This document shows, one piece after another, positions 33,493 through 52,173 of a stretch of DNA of 64,000 nucleotides. The notes beneath the pieces were generated by a model. The model was not told the DNA's origin, did not search any database, and saw nothing but the letters and a program-made list of their open reading frames with translations. Within the stretch, counting starts at the first letter, position 1. Each line of letters begins with the position of its first letter. A program made the position numbers and the translations under genes. The DNA is from Limnomonas spitsbergensis (lineage: Eukaryota; Chlorophyta; Chlorophyceae; Chlamydomonadales), in the NCBI GenBank assembly GCA_037349105.1, contig JAYJMM010000120.1, forward strand, positions 8,064,001-8,128,000. Direction: 5' to 3'.

Positions 33493-36388
33493 TCAGGGTT
33501 GAGGCTTGCAGGACAGCTGCACATTTTGCCCCAGTCCCCCCTTCTGTTGCACCTGCTGGTCTACTGTCTGCCGTACCTTCCAAGCCGTAAAGCCTCCCTT
33601 GATGATGCAGATGTCGTGGGTGTTGCCCAACTTGGCAATGGCCTGGGCTGCAGCTTCGGAACTTTCCCCATTTCTGGAAAAAGAGATGATATGATCAGAT
33701 TGGAACACAATATCAAGACATGCTAAATTTCCAAACAGGGAGATTTTTAGCTACCGGTATTAGCAACTAATGTTTTGTGCGTGATGGCACTTCTGCTTGT
33801 TTGGGGACATCGAAAATGTCAGGTTTGCTACCGTGAATTAATCATTTAATGACAGGTCTCTAGCAACAAGTCATTTATCAAATTACAGGCTACCAGTATT
33901 AGCAACAACATTATTTTTAATAAATTCTTAATAAATCAGTCCTAGTTAGACTCCTACATTTGAGGTGCAAACAACTGGATAGGGTCCGCGCACCCCTTTT
34001 GAGAACAGATAGATCAAATCAGGGAAAAAGAACCCTACTGCGCGCACGCGCAGCTGTTTAACACAAATGTTTGCTACATCGCGCAGCCGGTCCGAAACAT
34101 TTAATTAAACACCACGCAGTGCTTTCAGTCACTCTTAAAACCAACTCCTCGTGCTGAAAGAACAGTACACGGTCAACAATCAGTGAATGGATGTCGAATC
34201 AATCAGTCCCATGCTAGCGTGCAACTTTTTTTATGGTAGGTACGGAAAAACTACTCCGCCCACCCCCCAAATAGTTGTTTTGGTCCGTGACTGACCGGCC
34301 GCACACACTTTTTGCTAATTGTTATTCTATCTCGCATGTACTCCGCGCACCCCTAAAATAATTAATTGATAGCAGGGTCAAACCCGTTCTACGGTAGGTT
34401 CAAACTGCTATCTAATTTATGGCTTTCTTTCCCCTCCTGTTCGTCTGGCCCCGCCCCAAACCGCTAATGTGGACGCTCTGCTGCACCATTATCAACTCAC
34501 GCATCCAAGATCACGAAAGCAGTGTCTGCGATCACGCCCTGAGCAAACAGGACCTCATCCTCAAAGCGGGGGCTGGCGGCCAGCTTGCCGTCTCCAGCCT
34601 ACAGGCGGCGCAGGGACAGGGTGGGTGCAGAGGTGGTTGGTTGGTCTCTGGGTGGTTGCACTATCAAAAACGGGATGTAGCGGATGTGGATGTGTCAAGC
34701 ATGAGGCCACAAAAAATGAAAACTGCTCAGTGCTGCGTGCTCCCTGACTCCAAAGGCAGGCCCCAGCAGGCCCCGCAGAAAGGCGTGATGGCAGAGTATC
34801 CTTGCCGGGAGTCCCATCCATCCATTCATTCACAACCATTCTATCAATCCACTCACGATCATCCAGGGTGCGTGAACCACCACCGACGTTGCCTCCTGGA
34901 CGTTGAACGGAACTCCCTGCTGCCTAATTTCATCCTGGGGGGGAAGGCGCCAGGCGGTTTGACATATTGAATTCTGGTTTCAGATTTGTCAGCTCAGGTC
35001 ACCCGGGGTGAGCCTAGGGACGACATAAATAATTTATTACGGCCTAGAGACCAAACTTGCTACCGAGTTTGGTCTCTAGGCATCGTTCAGTTGGTCACAC
35101 TTTCTTGCACGTCTTGTGATAGCTGGGCATAATGATGTGCACCTTGATCGGGGTCTAGAGAACACCAAGGACAGAAAAAAGATATGCAAGGCCTGTTTTG
35201 TTTACGGCACCCTACTGGGAACAAAACATGGTTCTCTGAACGCTAGGCTTGGCATCGAGGCACCATTACAAGCAGTCAACAGCATTGAAAGGGTAGGTTG
35301 TAAGCCGGGGTGCTTTGCTACTGGTTAAAAGTATTCATGCTGCCTGGCCCTCGAGAAAGGTCTTTGAGCGGATGCAAAGACGCTCTGATGTTTACAACCA
35401 GAGATGTTTACAACTGCCTAGGGAGGAGGACTATGGCACCCAGTGCAAGCCCTGGCAGAAATAAGCTCGAAGCCGCCCCTTTCCTCGTCCCCTATTCCTG
35501 GGACCGGACCTTAATTTTTCCTGGTTTCTTATTTTCTTTCAAGTTCACTGTTTTTCCGCTTTCTCTGTTTCACTAGCTGCTAGCTCTGGCTTACCGGAGT
35601 GCGGATGTCCACCAGGCGAGAGGACGGTGATTCCAGGGTCAGCAGGCAGTCTGAGGGAGTCACCTGGTCGATCCTGCGGGTTGGAGGCGCAAGGTTTGGG
35701 GTTCGGTTCCAGGGATCAGGGTCAGTGCTGAAGCTCCAGCTCGCTCACATATGATAGTCTTCATTTTAATAGTCAGACGTCCAGGGATTGAAAGATCAAT
35801 CACTCTTCTGTGCACATTTGAGTTCTGGACATGGCAGTAGTAGCTCAGATCGTTCATCACTGCCATGAAAGCATAGCATGATCATGGTTTCACAGCTGGG
35901 GTAGAGGGTTGACCAACGACTGCCTTGGCAATATAGCGGGCTAGTAGCAGCATGAACTATTGATGCCTCTTTTGCTTGTCCCTCTCTGTCTACCGTACAT
36001 ATCCAAGCGTGCGTGCCCATTCCCATTCCCATGCCTATGCCCTTGTCCATGTCGGGATCTATATCCAGTAAGTTCATATTTCTGCTCACTTGTTGCCTCT
36101 TAGACGGGAGGCAATCGAAGGCGCGCTCAGAGATACCACCGCGCTCCCCAGAAGGATCCATCCCTCAGCTATGTGTGTGAGCGCTGTTATCGAAACCAGC
36201 CTACTGTCCCCGGAACGTGGCCTCGCTGTCGACGGGAGACGCGAGGAAGGCGACGAGACTCCGGTCAGGGGGGACCGAACGCAGGTGCAGGGGTAGGAGG
36301 CCTTTGAAGTTCTTCTGATTGGAAGAGCTCCCGAGGAAGCATGTGTTTGCATTGGGTTCATGCTGAGTGATGGATGATGGGGATGCAA
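33493..36388 (-). CDS. Rhodanese-fold protein with transit-like leader and one membrane helix, catalytic Cys absent
   Basis: Five exons: 36,388-36,090 (start possibly 36,358), 35,673-35,595, 34,934-34,857, 34,598-34,501 and 33,673-33,493 (TGA). Together they are 735 bp or 244 residues with matching phases. The N-terminus is rich in Ser, Thr, Arg and Pro, like a plastid transit peptide, followed by one hydrophobic helix (AEGWILLGSAVVSLSAPSIA). The rhodanese domain then runs SSRLVDIRTP (strand 1 with the LVDxR motif), through VVVHAPW, to the position of the active-site loop, and ends with GNTHDICIIKGGFTAWK (the GGxxxW motif). Where active rhodaneses carry CxxGxRS, this protein reads DANGESS, so sulfur transfer is not expected; such inactive domains act as binding or regulatory modules, for example in thylakoid proteins. 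The intron 34,500-33,674 contains a small transposon derivative. It is divergent from the PABP gene. Confidence 0.75.
33985..34396. mobile_element. Deletion derivative (MITE-like) of the 54-59-kb TIR element
   Basis: Its left part (33,985-34,140) matches 53,934-54,100 and its right part (34,170-34,396) matches 59,267-59,493. It thus keeps both ends of the larger element and lacks the 5-kb middle. Its right end is ACGGTA; the left inverted repeat is lost or diverged. It lies in an intron of the rhodanese gene. Confidence 0.8.
35043..35080. repeat. Perfect 15-bp hairpin
   Basis: Arms CCTAGAGACCAAACT and its complement flank an 8-base loop, within the rhodanese intron between 34,935 and 35,594. 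Confidence 0.9.
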
Positions 36389-37170
36389 GCACCGATTTGT
36401 GTCGCGTTATCGAGGTAGAAGACCCTGGCTGGGATGCCTGAGGGGCAATTGAATGGTTCAGGTGGGGGAGAGCAGGAGACTGGCGTTGCAGGCAGCACTT
36501 CGAATCAGGAATGACTAAAACTGACGTAGCTGATGCTCCTGACTGATGGCCAGCGTGGCCTCGATGTCCGGCAAAGGACAGCTGCGTAAACGCAACAAGT
36601 CGCAATTGTGAATCTGCGATGCGGAGTATTACTACGTGTCTTCTTTACTTCTGTATCTCTTTCGCCGAGTTAAAAAGGCTGCACGACAAGGCGTGTCGGT
36701 GCCCCCCGGTTAGTGCCCGTGACTCCCCCCATGCTACCAAGTACTTGCTTGATGGTCGTTGGAAGCTCACGCGGGATGGACAACAGCCGCTAAGGACAAT
36801 GCTAACAGGCCCGCAACCAAAGTATACTGATGCATTACGGTAGCAAGAGCTGCATGCATGCGGTAAATACGAAATTACGTGCAGAGCCTGTCCAATCTTT
36901 GATAATTTGTATGCATGCAACTATTTAAAACGACAATTGGGGTACGAGCGAGAACGATAATGCCAGCACTCACGTACGCAGATGTCTTGAAACCGGGGAC
37001 GGGGGCACCATGCATGCATGGGACACTTTTTATTTCCCGAACCCTGGTGATACCCCAGTTTCCGCCTCCAAATTCTGAGACGCTTCCTCGTCGGTCTTTT
37101 CCAGGTCTCTTCTACCTCAACCATTTGCTGGATTGCATATAACGAGGGATCGCAAGCTCCCCTTCTCCCT

Positions 37171-37262
37171 CTTTAAAAAACAAAAGGCGCAAGCCACCAA
37201 AAAAAATAAAAGACAGGAGTAAAATCCACTAAACTACAAAAAAAAATCACCACTCGTTACCT
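37171..37262 (+). promoter_or_regulatory. A-rich 5' leader of the PABP gene
   Basis: Just before the ATG lie several A runs (AAAAAA, AAAAAAAA, AAAA and AAAAAAAAA) in about 90 bases. In animals and yeast, PABP mRNAs carry A-rich leaders to which PABP binds to limit its own translation. The same arrangement here suggests conserved autoregulation; that part is inference. Confidence 0.55.
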
Positions 37263-37275
37263 CTATTGATTCAAA

Positions 37276-43152
<5,877 letters not shown>

Positions 43153-43470
43153 ACTGAAGGTCTGTGCTGTGGAGGGATGGACTGCAGGAGGCACCTGGAG
43201 GGTGGCGGCCTACTGGGGCTCTTGCGCCGGTCAGAAGTGCAGGAAATGTTTCTGGATGCGACTGTTGTCGCGTTCAGTGGGATTTGAAGACTTGTTGAGT
43301 CAGGAAACTGCTTCATATGCCAAGCTGGGTGGAATGTTGCAGTGGTTTTGTGGTTTGGTAGAAAGAGACCGGGAAAGGCTATTGAAGTAGTTGCCATTGC
43401 TGTTCAGTGCAATTTTTGTTGCTGTGTGGCCGGCAGATACTTCCACTGTTTGTCTAAGGCCGCAGCCTGA

Positions 43471-43475
43471 TGTAA
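43471..43475 (+). terminator. TGTAA, likely PABP polyadenylation signal
   Basis: TGTAA is the usual chlorophyte poly(A) signal. It occurs 319 bases after the PABP stop and upstream of the TMA7 start. Assignment is by position only. Confidence 0.45.
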
Positions 43476-43765
43476 TCCACACTTGCTGACCAGTCACGCC
43501 ACTGTCCACTGTGTGTGCCCTCTTTCGCGACAAGATGATTGTACGCGCCCCGCATTAGCCTGGAGCCCCTCTCCTCTCCTAGGAACCGCTGTCGGTTCTG
43601 CTGGCTGGTAATTATATGCTGACATTTCCATGCAGCTCAGTTGGATTGTGTGTAGTGTCTCTGCGAACGGATCATCTGGTAATGACTGGGACCTGTGGAC
43701 TCACCTGATGTACGCATGACATGAATACATGCGTACTTAGTCACAAAGGATGCCACCTTTGGACG

Positions 43766-43788
43766 TCACGACCCCTCTCGGGTCGTGA
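43766..43788. repeat. 9-bp GC hairpin between PABP and TMA7
   Basis: TCACGACCC and its complement flank five bases; outer TCACAAA (43,741) and TTTGTGA (43,789) could extend the pairing. It lies about 130 bases before the TMA7 ATG. Confidence 0.6.
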
Positions 43789-43916
43789 TTTGTGAACATC
43801 TGACAGACAGGGTTCAGCGCTCCTGCCCCTGAACCCTATATACTGGACACATGCTGTCGCAATAGAGCAGCCCGTCGGCGCCCTCACCGTAGCGTTTCAA
43901 GTGCCAGTTTCAGAGA

Positions 43917-44489
<573 letters not shown>

Positions 44490-45447
44490 AGCACTGCTGA
44501 GGACTAAGGAGCCCAGGTTGGTGGGAGCGGCTGTGGAAAATATACCAGGGAAATGCTCTGGGATATGGGCCTGTCTGCACTGGTCATTAGGATGGTTTAA
44601 GCCTGAATACATACATGCGTGCTGCTGGCTAAGTAGGAAAGGATACATGTCTTGATCTGGCTGGGGTGCATTCGTGTTTCCAGCCAGAATTTAGGTCTGG
44701 ATCTGGCTGCCAGGGTGCATGCATGCTTTCTGCCGGCCAGGATCTATATATCTGGATCTGGCTAGAATGCATGGCTTTCTCTGTTATTCCACTGCGCACT
44801 GGACCTTTTTACACTCTTCGATAGATGTGTTGACTCAGTGACCAGCGACAAGCCGGGCCAAGCATGACTGGCCAAGTAGGATGTGGTTGTGTGGTTCTGG
44901 TCAGGAGGCAGGAGGGTTTCTGGCCGGGAAGGAGGGAGACCAGCTTGATTTCCCCACCCGTACCTTCAAAAACAGGGATTTCAGAGGCGGCAAAGATGCA
45001 GGTGTTGTCCACCTCATGAGAGGAGGCAAAGCTAGTGACATTGTCCGCCCATGCATAGACCCCTAGTGCAGGGCACACAATGTCCACACAGAAACAAGAT
45101 GTGGTTGCACTGTGCGAACACACAAAAAAAGTGCACGGTTTTTCGTGGGCTTCACAGACGCTCACATGCAGTAGTACGACCTGTTTGAACCCTGAAACTG
45201 GCTGCACTCATGAGTTAAGCCAGTTTCCACCCCCGATCCTTTATTCAGGGAAATCTTGATAGAAATCCCGAAGTGCTTGCCTGCTTGAATGCATCCACCA
45301 GCCCTCTCATCAAGGCCATGCAACCGTTGTGCCATACCGCGCCCCTTGGTCGATACCCAATGCTCTAATAGCGACCATGCTATGCCATGCAACCACTACA
45401 GCATACCGTGTCTCCTTGTCGATCCCCATGCCATGTCCTGATGGATT

Positions 45448-45750
45448 ATGATGACCTCATGCTGTGCAGGCTTTCTGAGGCTGGCTGCTGGTTCCTTTTC
45501 TATGCCTCCTCCGCAACCACGCCTGAGCCCTGAGGCGACAGCCGCTGAAGTCGGCCAACCTATGCAGCAGGAGGCCCAGGAGGACTGCATGGGTTGCAGG
45601 ATTCTGGGCGCCGGGTTTGGTGTCTTTGGGAGCGCTTACCTAGCGTCTGCGTTGTTGCAGACCCCAGCTCCGGTCGGGGGGCATCGGATCGGCATCCTCG
45701 CAGCTGCTGGGACCATGTTTGTGTTTGGCATGTACCGGGCGCTAGCTTGA
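45448..45750 (+). CDS. DMAC1-like small two-helix membrane protein
   Basis: A 100-codon ORF ending in TGA. After a Pro/Glu/Gln-rich N-terminus comes DCMGCRILGAGFGVFGSAYL, a CxxC-R motif leading straight into a first membrane helix. A short loop and a second helix (IGILAAAGTMFVFGMYRALA) follow. The CxxCRxxG-helix-helix layout matches the DUF4536/DMAC1 (TMEM261) family, mitochondrial proteins linked to assembly of the distal membrane arm of complex I. Similarity is short, so the assignment is tentative. The start is uncertain: ATGs at 45,448, 45,451 and 45,505 are all possible, and an AG at about 45,470 could be an acceptor for a missing first exon. Confidence 0.55.
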   Translation: MMTSCCAGFLRLAAGSFSMPPPQPRLSPEATAAEVGQPMQQEAQEDCMGCRILGAGFGVFGSAYLASALLQTPAPVGGHRIGILAAAGTMFVFGMYRALA

Positions 45751-47076
45751 TCAGAGTGCAAGGGGGCCATGCCCGCACTCAACTTCAAAAGTGAATAAAA
45801 AGTTTTGCTGTTGCTGTGGGCATGATGCCTTGGGACTTCATTTACTTGACATATTTCATTGCAACACTTCAAACTTGAGTAAGTTATGTCACTTACCTTG
45901 GCACTGAGTGTGAATCTTTGATTTGTTTGTCGGCAGACGTTGAACTTTTTTGGCTCTATGCAGCTTCACATGAGCTCATTACTTGCACCAGCCAGTGCTT
46001 GCCTGGGTAGCCTTTCTCTTGGAATGCTTCATCCTATGTGACGATAGCTGGTATGAGCTTGGTTTCCACCCTGGTATCCTGAAAGCTTGTTCCAGAAAGT
46101 TCTTTATCGGTACCTACTTCGAAGGTCTCATGTAACTTGCCCAGCAATCAGAGCTGTGATCTGCCACATGAAATATTGATGAAGAAGCTGAGAAGAGGGC
46201 TGAAACCCGTCACAACGGCCGTGATGCTGTTGTTTTTCATTTTCATATACCGTCCACCGTCCTTGCATTTACCGGGATATAAAGAAACAGGATGAGTAAC
46301 GTTAATGACAAGGCATATTTTCAAAAATCTGTTTTCCACAGGTAATTCAGATTTTTACAGTGCATAGGAATCCAGCAGGCACAGGGAACTAGTAGCTACA
46401 ATCAAAACCGGGCATAAACAAAATATGAAGCAAGCCAGGAGGTTCTGGTACCTGCGGTCTCATACCGAACACATAGCGGGAAAATCTGAAATATAGCACT
46501 GATAAACACCGAGAATGAAGCACAGCCTGCCGACCTAGCTACCTGCCCTGACCTCTGCCAGGATCGACAAACTGCGTTGGACTGCTAGGGGGAGGGGCGG
46601 GCACTCCGGTCAGGCTACATGCGCTGCTGGTCAGCTGGGCTCAACAACGCATGTAGCCTGAGGGCCCTCCAGACACAGAAAACACAAAATTTAAGATAAG
46701 CTCGCATATTGGCCAGTGCGAAAAAATAATACAACGCATCCATGAGTAGGGCACGTCTGAGGGAACTGAGAAGCTTGAAGTCTGCTTAATTTGAGTCATG
46801 CATGAACAGCCTATTTATTGGAAATCTGGTTGTACCAGGGGCACCAGCAGGCGAGGTTGCACCTCTCATAAGAGATCGCTAGGGGATATCGACATATAGC
46901 ACTGTCCCCCATGATATGTACAGCATAAACGATGTACCGGTACACGTTATAATTATGGGCGCCATACCCTACTCACATATTTACACATTTATTTGAACAA
47001 GTGCAACCGTACCATCACTTGCACCGCCGCGCTGCCAGAACGTTGGACCTGCTACTGCGCACATACATTTACGGAC
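45751..47076. other. Intergenic, no gene seen
   Basis: A GAATAAAAAG sequence shortly after the preceding stop may serve polyadenylation. Nothing else recognised. Confidence 0.5.
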
Positions 47077-49394
47077 CTATTTGGGCGCGTTCGACAGCAC
47101 CAGGGCCTGTACTGCCACACCGTGAGGTGCCTTTTGATTTTCACCCAGGTAGCACCTTGGCTGGGGCCTTGGTCGTAGCGGCGCGCGGCTCAGCGGGGCC
47201 ATGGGCGAAAGCCGCGGGGCAGGCTCCCCTACATCACTGATGCTGCGGACGCGCTGGGACGCCCCCTCAGGCACCTCAAAAACGCTCACCAACGCCCGAC
47301 AGCCAGCCGCCTTGCCCCCAGGCCGGCTTCCGCGTCCCGGGCCGCCACTGTCATGCACCTGTGTACCACTTGTCCTGCGTGATATGGCCCCTGTTCCGTT
47401 CGCAGTTGATCTGGCGCCTGCATCGCTGATGCAGCGGATGTGTCGCGCGGCTTTGGGGATTGGAGCGGCCATGGTCCCGTTGCCCCTACACCCGCTCCTA
47501 GCTCCGGCCGATGGCAGCGTCTCTGCCCTCTCCAAACCCGTGGCCGCAGCGGCTCTAACGTCTCTGTTGGCAGCAGGGAATGCCGGCGTCATTGGGGAGC
47601 TTCCACCATGAGAGTTGAGCTGCAGCAGCAGCTGGCGACAGCAAGCCGGCTTCCGTTGCACAGCTGGATTGCCCGTATTGCTGATACAAGTCCCCGTACT
47701 GCCTTGTACTGTGGAGGGCGCACTATGCCGGGCCGGCAATACATGATCGTACCGCAGGTTGAGCGCCGCTGGTGGGATGTTGTCCCCCCTCAAGCTCGTG
47801 ACAACAGTCGCCCCCGCCCTGCAGGCCGCGGGAGCAGCTAAGCGCCCCGCTCCGCAGGGGAGGCTCGCGAAGGAGCTGATTTTTCTGGAAGCACTCGGAG
47901 GACGCGGTGCTATATTTGGATTTGAATAGTCAGCACCCTCTTTGTGTAGGCGGGTCACGGGAAGATCCCTGCTGCTGCTGCTGAGGGTGCTGGAAGCTCC
48001 CAGATTGACTCTGTCCGCGTCCTCTGCTGCGCAGCAGCCAGGCATCCCATGGGGATCACAGCTGGGTGAGTAATCGTGGTCCTCCTCTTGCACCCGCTCG
48101 TGCACTTTCTGCTCCCGTTGCTCCTGCTCTGGCTCTGGGGCATAGCCTAATACGGGGGTAGCTCCTGCTGAGTACCTGTCCCACATGTTGGCGCGCTGCT
48201 GCAGGCTTCTTCCCTCCATATTCCTGCTGCTGCCTGCGCTGCATCGGTTTGCAGCGCCTGAGACCGGCATCGCAGAGCGCGGCTGGGGAGCAGATAAAGC
48301 CGCCTTGTCACCTCCTCGGGGAGTGGCGGTGGGTGATACGGGAACCTGCGTCCAAATAAAGGCAGCCATCAAATGCGTGCAAGATGATAAAATTCACTTC
48401 GATGACAGTGGGCGTGGGGCCGTCATGTCGTCATGACATACCGCAATCACCTCTGGACATGCCTGGGCTCATCGGACTGTGCAATGGTTAGATGGGCAGA
48501 GCTTGGAGATTGGAATATGGACAGGGCCAGGGGTCTGTGTCAATCATGTAAGGCCTTGCATGATAGCTGGATCCTTGCCTGGTAGGCTAGTGCCCCTAAG
48601 GGTATAGCAGCCTACTAGGCAAGGATCTGGCAGGGGTCTGGGATGGCCCCCAGCAAGCACAGCCTTACTGCTTTCGCTGTCCCCTCTTAGGGGTGCCTGC
48701 CTTAAACAACCCAAGCAGATGGTTCATTATTTACCTGGAGAGCATCGAGTCGGAGCCGGAACAAGGTTTCCTTGCGGCGGAGAAGCTGACTGCAATTATG
48801 CAGGGGAAGCTGCAGATGCGGCGCAGCAGCAGCTGCAGGGGTCGTGCCCACCAATATTAACGGCTGAGGGTGCTGATCAAAAGCAGCAGCGGCTGAAGCA
48901 GGAATGAGCGGAGGTTTGCTCCGCCAGGCGACGATGGGGGCACGCCGCTGTTGCTGCTGTTTTTGCGGCTCCCCTGCTGTCGCTGCTGCTGCTGCCGCTG
49001 ACGAGGTCCGTGTAGTTGCTACTGTTTGCTGCTTCGTGATTTCCCTGTTATGTGGCCTGCAAGTACGCAGCGCTGGCATCGGTAGGATTATTAGTCGAGT
49101 TGCTGCTGCTGTCGCGGCTGTCGTAGTCGGTGCTCCAGCATATGTCAGATCAAAGAGGTCGCGAGGATGCACAGTAACGTCGTGTACGCTACTGCTGTCG
49201 ACATCGCTGCAAACAATGTCTCCTGGTAACACATGGGCTTCATGTCCGCGTGTCCAGCCGGTTTGAATGTCATGGGCCCGACATATGGCTTGGTCACGAC
49301 CAGGGCCCTGAGGCAACACGACTCGTCCAATACTCCCTGGCATGCCGATGGACAAAAAAGTCCTATTTTGCTGACTGATTTTCGGAGGATGCAA
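47077..49394 (-). CDS. Hypothetical low-complexity protein (two exons traced, 5' end open)
   Basis: A last exon of about 1.3 kb (acceptor ACGCAG at about 48,350, stop at 47,077) joins in phase 0 to an upstream exon ending at the donor CTCCAG|GTAAAT (about 48,736). The protein is rich in Ala, Ser, Arg and Pro. A motif recurs: RHIRCISDAG and RVRSISDVG, each followed by a disordered stretch, resembling Ser/Arg phosphorylation sites. The upstream exon has poly-Ala and Gln runs (SSAAAAAATAGEP, KQQQQRR). I do not recognise a domain. Both strands are open over much of this GC-rich region, so the coding strand itself is not certain; the splice match favours minus. Confidence 0.35.
48571..48626. repeat. 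18-bp inverted repeat with 20-base loop
   Basis: Arms ATCCTTGCCTGGTAGGCT and its complement, with one mismatch, lie in the putative intron of the hypothetical gene. Confidence 0.85.
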
Positions 49395-49539
49395 GCATCT
49401 GGGATGAACCAGGCCTTGACGTGGATCTGAGTGCCTCCATACGGGATGGTGATGTTCCAGTGATCTTCCAAGGGAGCGCTAGAGGGAATGTGCGTATGGC
49501 GGGCGGTCGGGCTGACAGGGGTGCACAAAGACATGTGCT

Positions 49540-52173
49540 TGTTATGTCAGAACATTGTCTGTCTCCGGAATGGCCCCCGCATACAAAAATCGAGGCTGCT
49601 GTGCGAGGGTGTCATAAGAAGTGACACGGTGTCATTTGTATGCATCATTCAAACCAGACATTCAAAATCAGCCACCCAACCAGCTAACCGTCGAGAGGTG
49701 AGGGACATACGCAATGACAACGACTCCGTGCAACGTCTCCGGGTCACCCTTTACAGCTTACACGTTGCCACTCCCACCATCTCGGCGACGAACAAAAAAA
49801 ACGTGGGGATTTTTCCCACCTTCCCCGGGTTTCTTTTGGTGTCTTTTCTTTTCTTCCACCAGTACGGCATTAGTCACGGACGATTACGTTGGGTGTGTAG
49901 CGGGCGAGAGGTGTCATCGCCGCGCGGCCCAAAAACTTTCCGAATCATATCGCCTACACCCGACGTTGGGTAAAATCGAATCGCATTGCTAATGCGCTGC
50001 TCTTGATCGAGGCCGCGCTTGCGACAAAACACTTCGTGGCAACCCACCCCTGGCCTGTGCCGCGGAGCGTCGTGAGCCGTCGCTTCGGGATAGTAGGTTT
50101 GGTGACTTTTTTCTTTTTTCTTTTTTAGTCACTTTTTTTTCTAGGCACACTTTTTTTATAGTCTCTCGTAAAGGAGATCCCTAAAAATATGCCGGCGCTT
50201 TGCCTAGTCGTTGGTTTGCGTGTTTTATTTTTTTCATTGGCGATTCTTTTCAATTTCTATATTTTTTAGTCCCCCCTAAAGAAGATCCCTAACGAGTGGG
50301 CAAGGCAAACAAGGCCTCACAACATTATAAGCGGTGGCCATGAACAACAGGCCGGCAGTAGTGACGGTATGCGGGTTGACATGTCACATGCTCATCCTCT
50401 AAGTATTCAAACCCATACACAATTGATGGCGATCTACATCGGTCAGAAGGACGGAGAACATGAGCATGATAAGCAAATACATAGCGAGTGACCCTGTATG
50501 GATCTGGTTTTGATGGTTGAGGCCTTGAGGGTGAAGGGTGGCGTGTGAAGGGCGAACGTGGAAACCTTGCATGTGACCACTTATTGATAAGTTAGCTCAG
50601 AGGAGTGAAAAGCCCAGCGCATGGCCATGCATAGAGGTTCTGATGCATGACCATAGAAGATCCGCATTGGACTCTTATCCCGTCCGTTGACAAAGCGAAA
50701 GGGAGCTAGCAGTCCCCGTGTGTAGTGAGAAGACATCGGCAAGGATGGTGAGGCTGTGGGGACGTGGGTTGGTGTGCAAGTGCACCATTGCTTGTCCAAT
50801 CGGTTTGCTACCCAGGATGCTCCCTTTGCCGTACATGATCCAATGATCAAATACTTCACTGACATGTCCGACAGCCCCCTCCGCAGCGAAAGAGTATTTT
50901 TAGAACCACTGCTCCTAGGTGCCATCAACCATACTTTTTGCTCATTTTTGTGTCCCTTATCTTTGTTAACTCTTTCCGGGCTTTCCTGACCCTCTGTCCG
51001 ATTTGTTTGCTCCTTACCTCTTATTCTGAGGGCTAGGATTTACGGGCTGGGGTTTCTTCGGACTTCATTTGCTTTGGGGGATGGCATTTTTCTTCTCCAT
51101 TTTCTGTCCGTTCCTTTCCTTTATCCTATATAGCCTTAAGTGTATTTTCCTCCCGACCAGACAGCCGGGCGCCCATGCCTTTGCATCATGACTCAGACGT
51201 GAAATGTCATTGACTTATTGCTCAAAAGGTCAGACATGAATGCTCCGCAGCTATCGAACCTCGGTCAAGACTCAAGACCTGCCGGCCAGGCACTCCATCT
51301 CTAACGTTCTGTGAGCTGTTTATTTACCTTGTTTGATCTTTATTGACTGTTTTGTTTTGCATAGCTTATTACCGGCCGGCAACTCTGCCGGTAGCATACA
51401 CCCAGTAAATTTGCTAGCACTGCTCAAAAGTGTTTTGACTGTATTTTTCTGCAATTTGTCTGAATACGCATTCAGTGATCAAGTAAATTATTTTGGTGCA
51501 TTTGGATGTTTTGATCCAAGTACACTGTTTATTTCTCTGGTTTTATTGACTGTGCTTCAGCCACTATTCAGCTTTCGTATGGCCTCCAACTGGAAAAGCC
51601 AGGAGCGGGGGATCCCGCCCCAAGCACGGGCTGCTTGAGGCAAATTTGCGTAGCGCTCCCCGGCAGCAGCTTCGTGAGAAGCCGCCATGTCTTATCTACC
51701 AGATGCGCTCGCTTGCCTAAGGCAGGCCCGTGGAAAGAGCCATCACTGCGCATCACACGTTGAGCCGGTGCGTTAACGGTCAATAAGGGCCGGGCCCGCC
51801 ACAAGAGAGAGGCAGAAGAGGCTAGGCTAGTCATGGTGCAATTCAATGATGATCAGAGAGCGCTACGGGCAGGCATCGCTGAAAGCAAGCATGTGGGGCA
51901 TAGTTGGCAGCTAGCTGCATGTAGCGTTATGAGAACGCTAAGAAAGTGTAGATAATGATACACGCCCCGACCTTGCGTGAATCTGTCTGGCACATCCATC
52001 CCGAGGGATATCAGCCAGTCAAGGCATGCCTAAACGGGCACTAAGCCATCAATCAAAGTAGCAGCATCAGTACTTAACTGAGATCGCTACACTGCAGATC
52101 CGGGAAATGCAAGGCGGCAGAAGAAGGGAAAGATAGTTGTGGCTGCGGATGCTGTGAGGTGGGCGGTTATCCC
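49540..52173. other. Gene-poor DNA, no gene seen
   Basis: Contains T-rich stretches (50,100-50,260) and a duplicated motif TAAAGNAGATCCCTAA (50,168 and 50,278). ORFs are short and domain-free. Confidence 0.5.
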
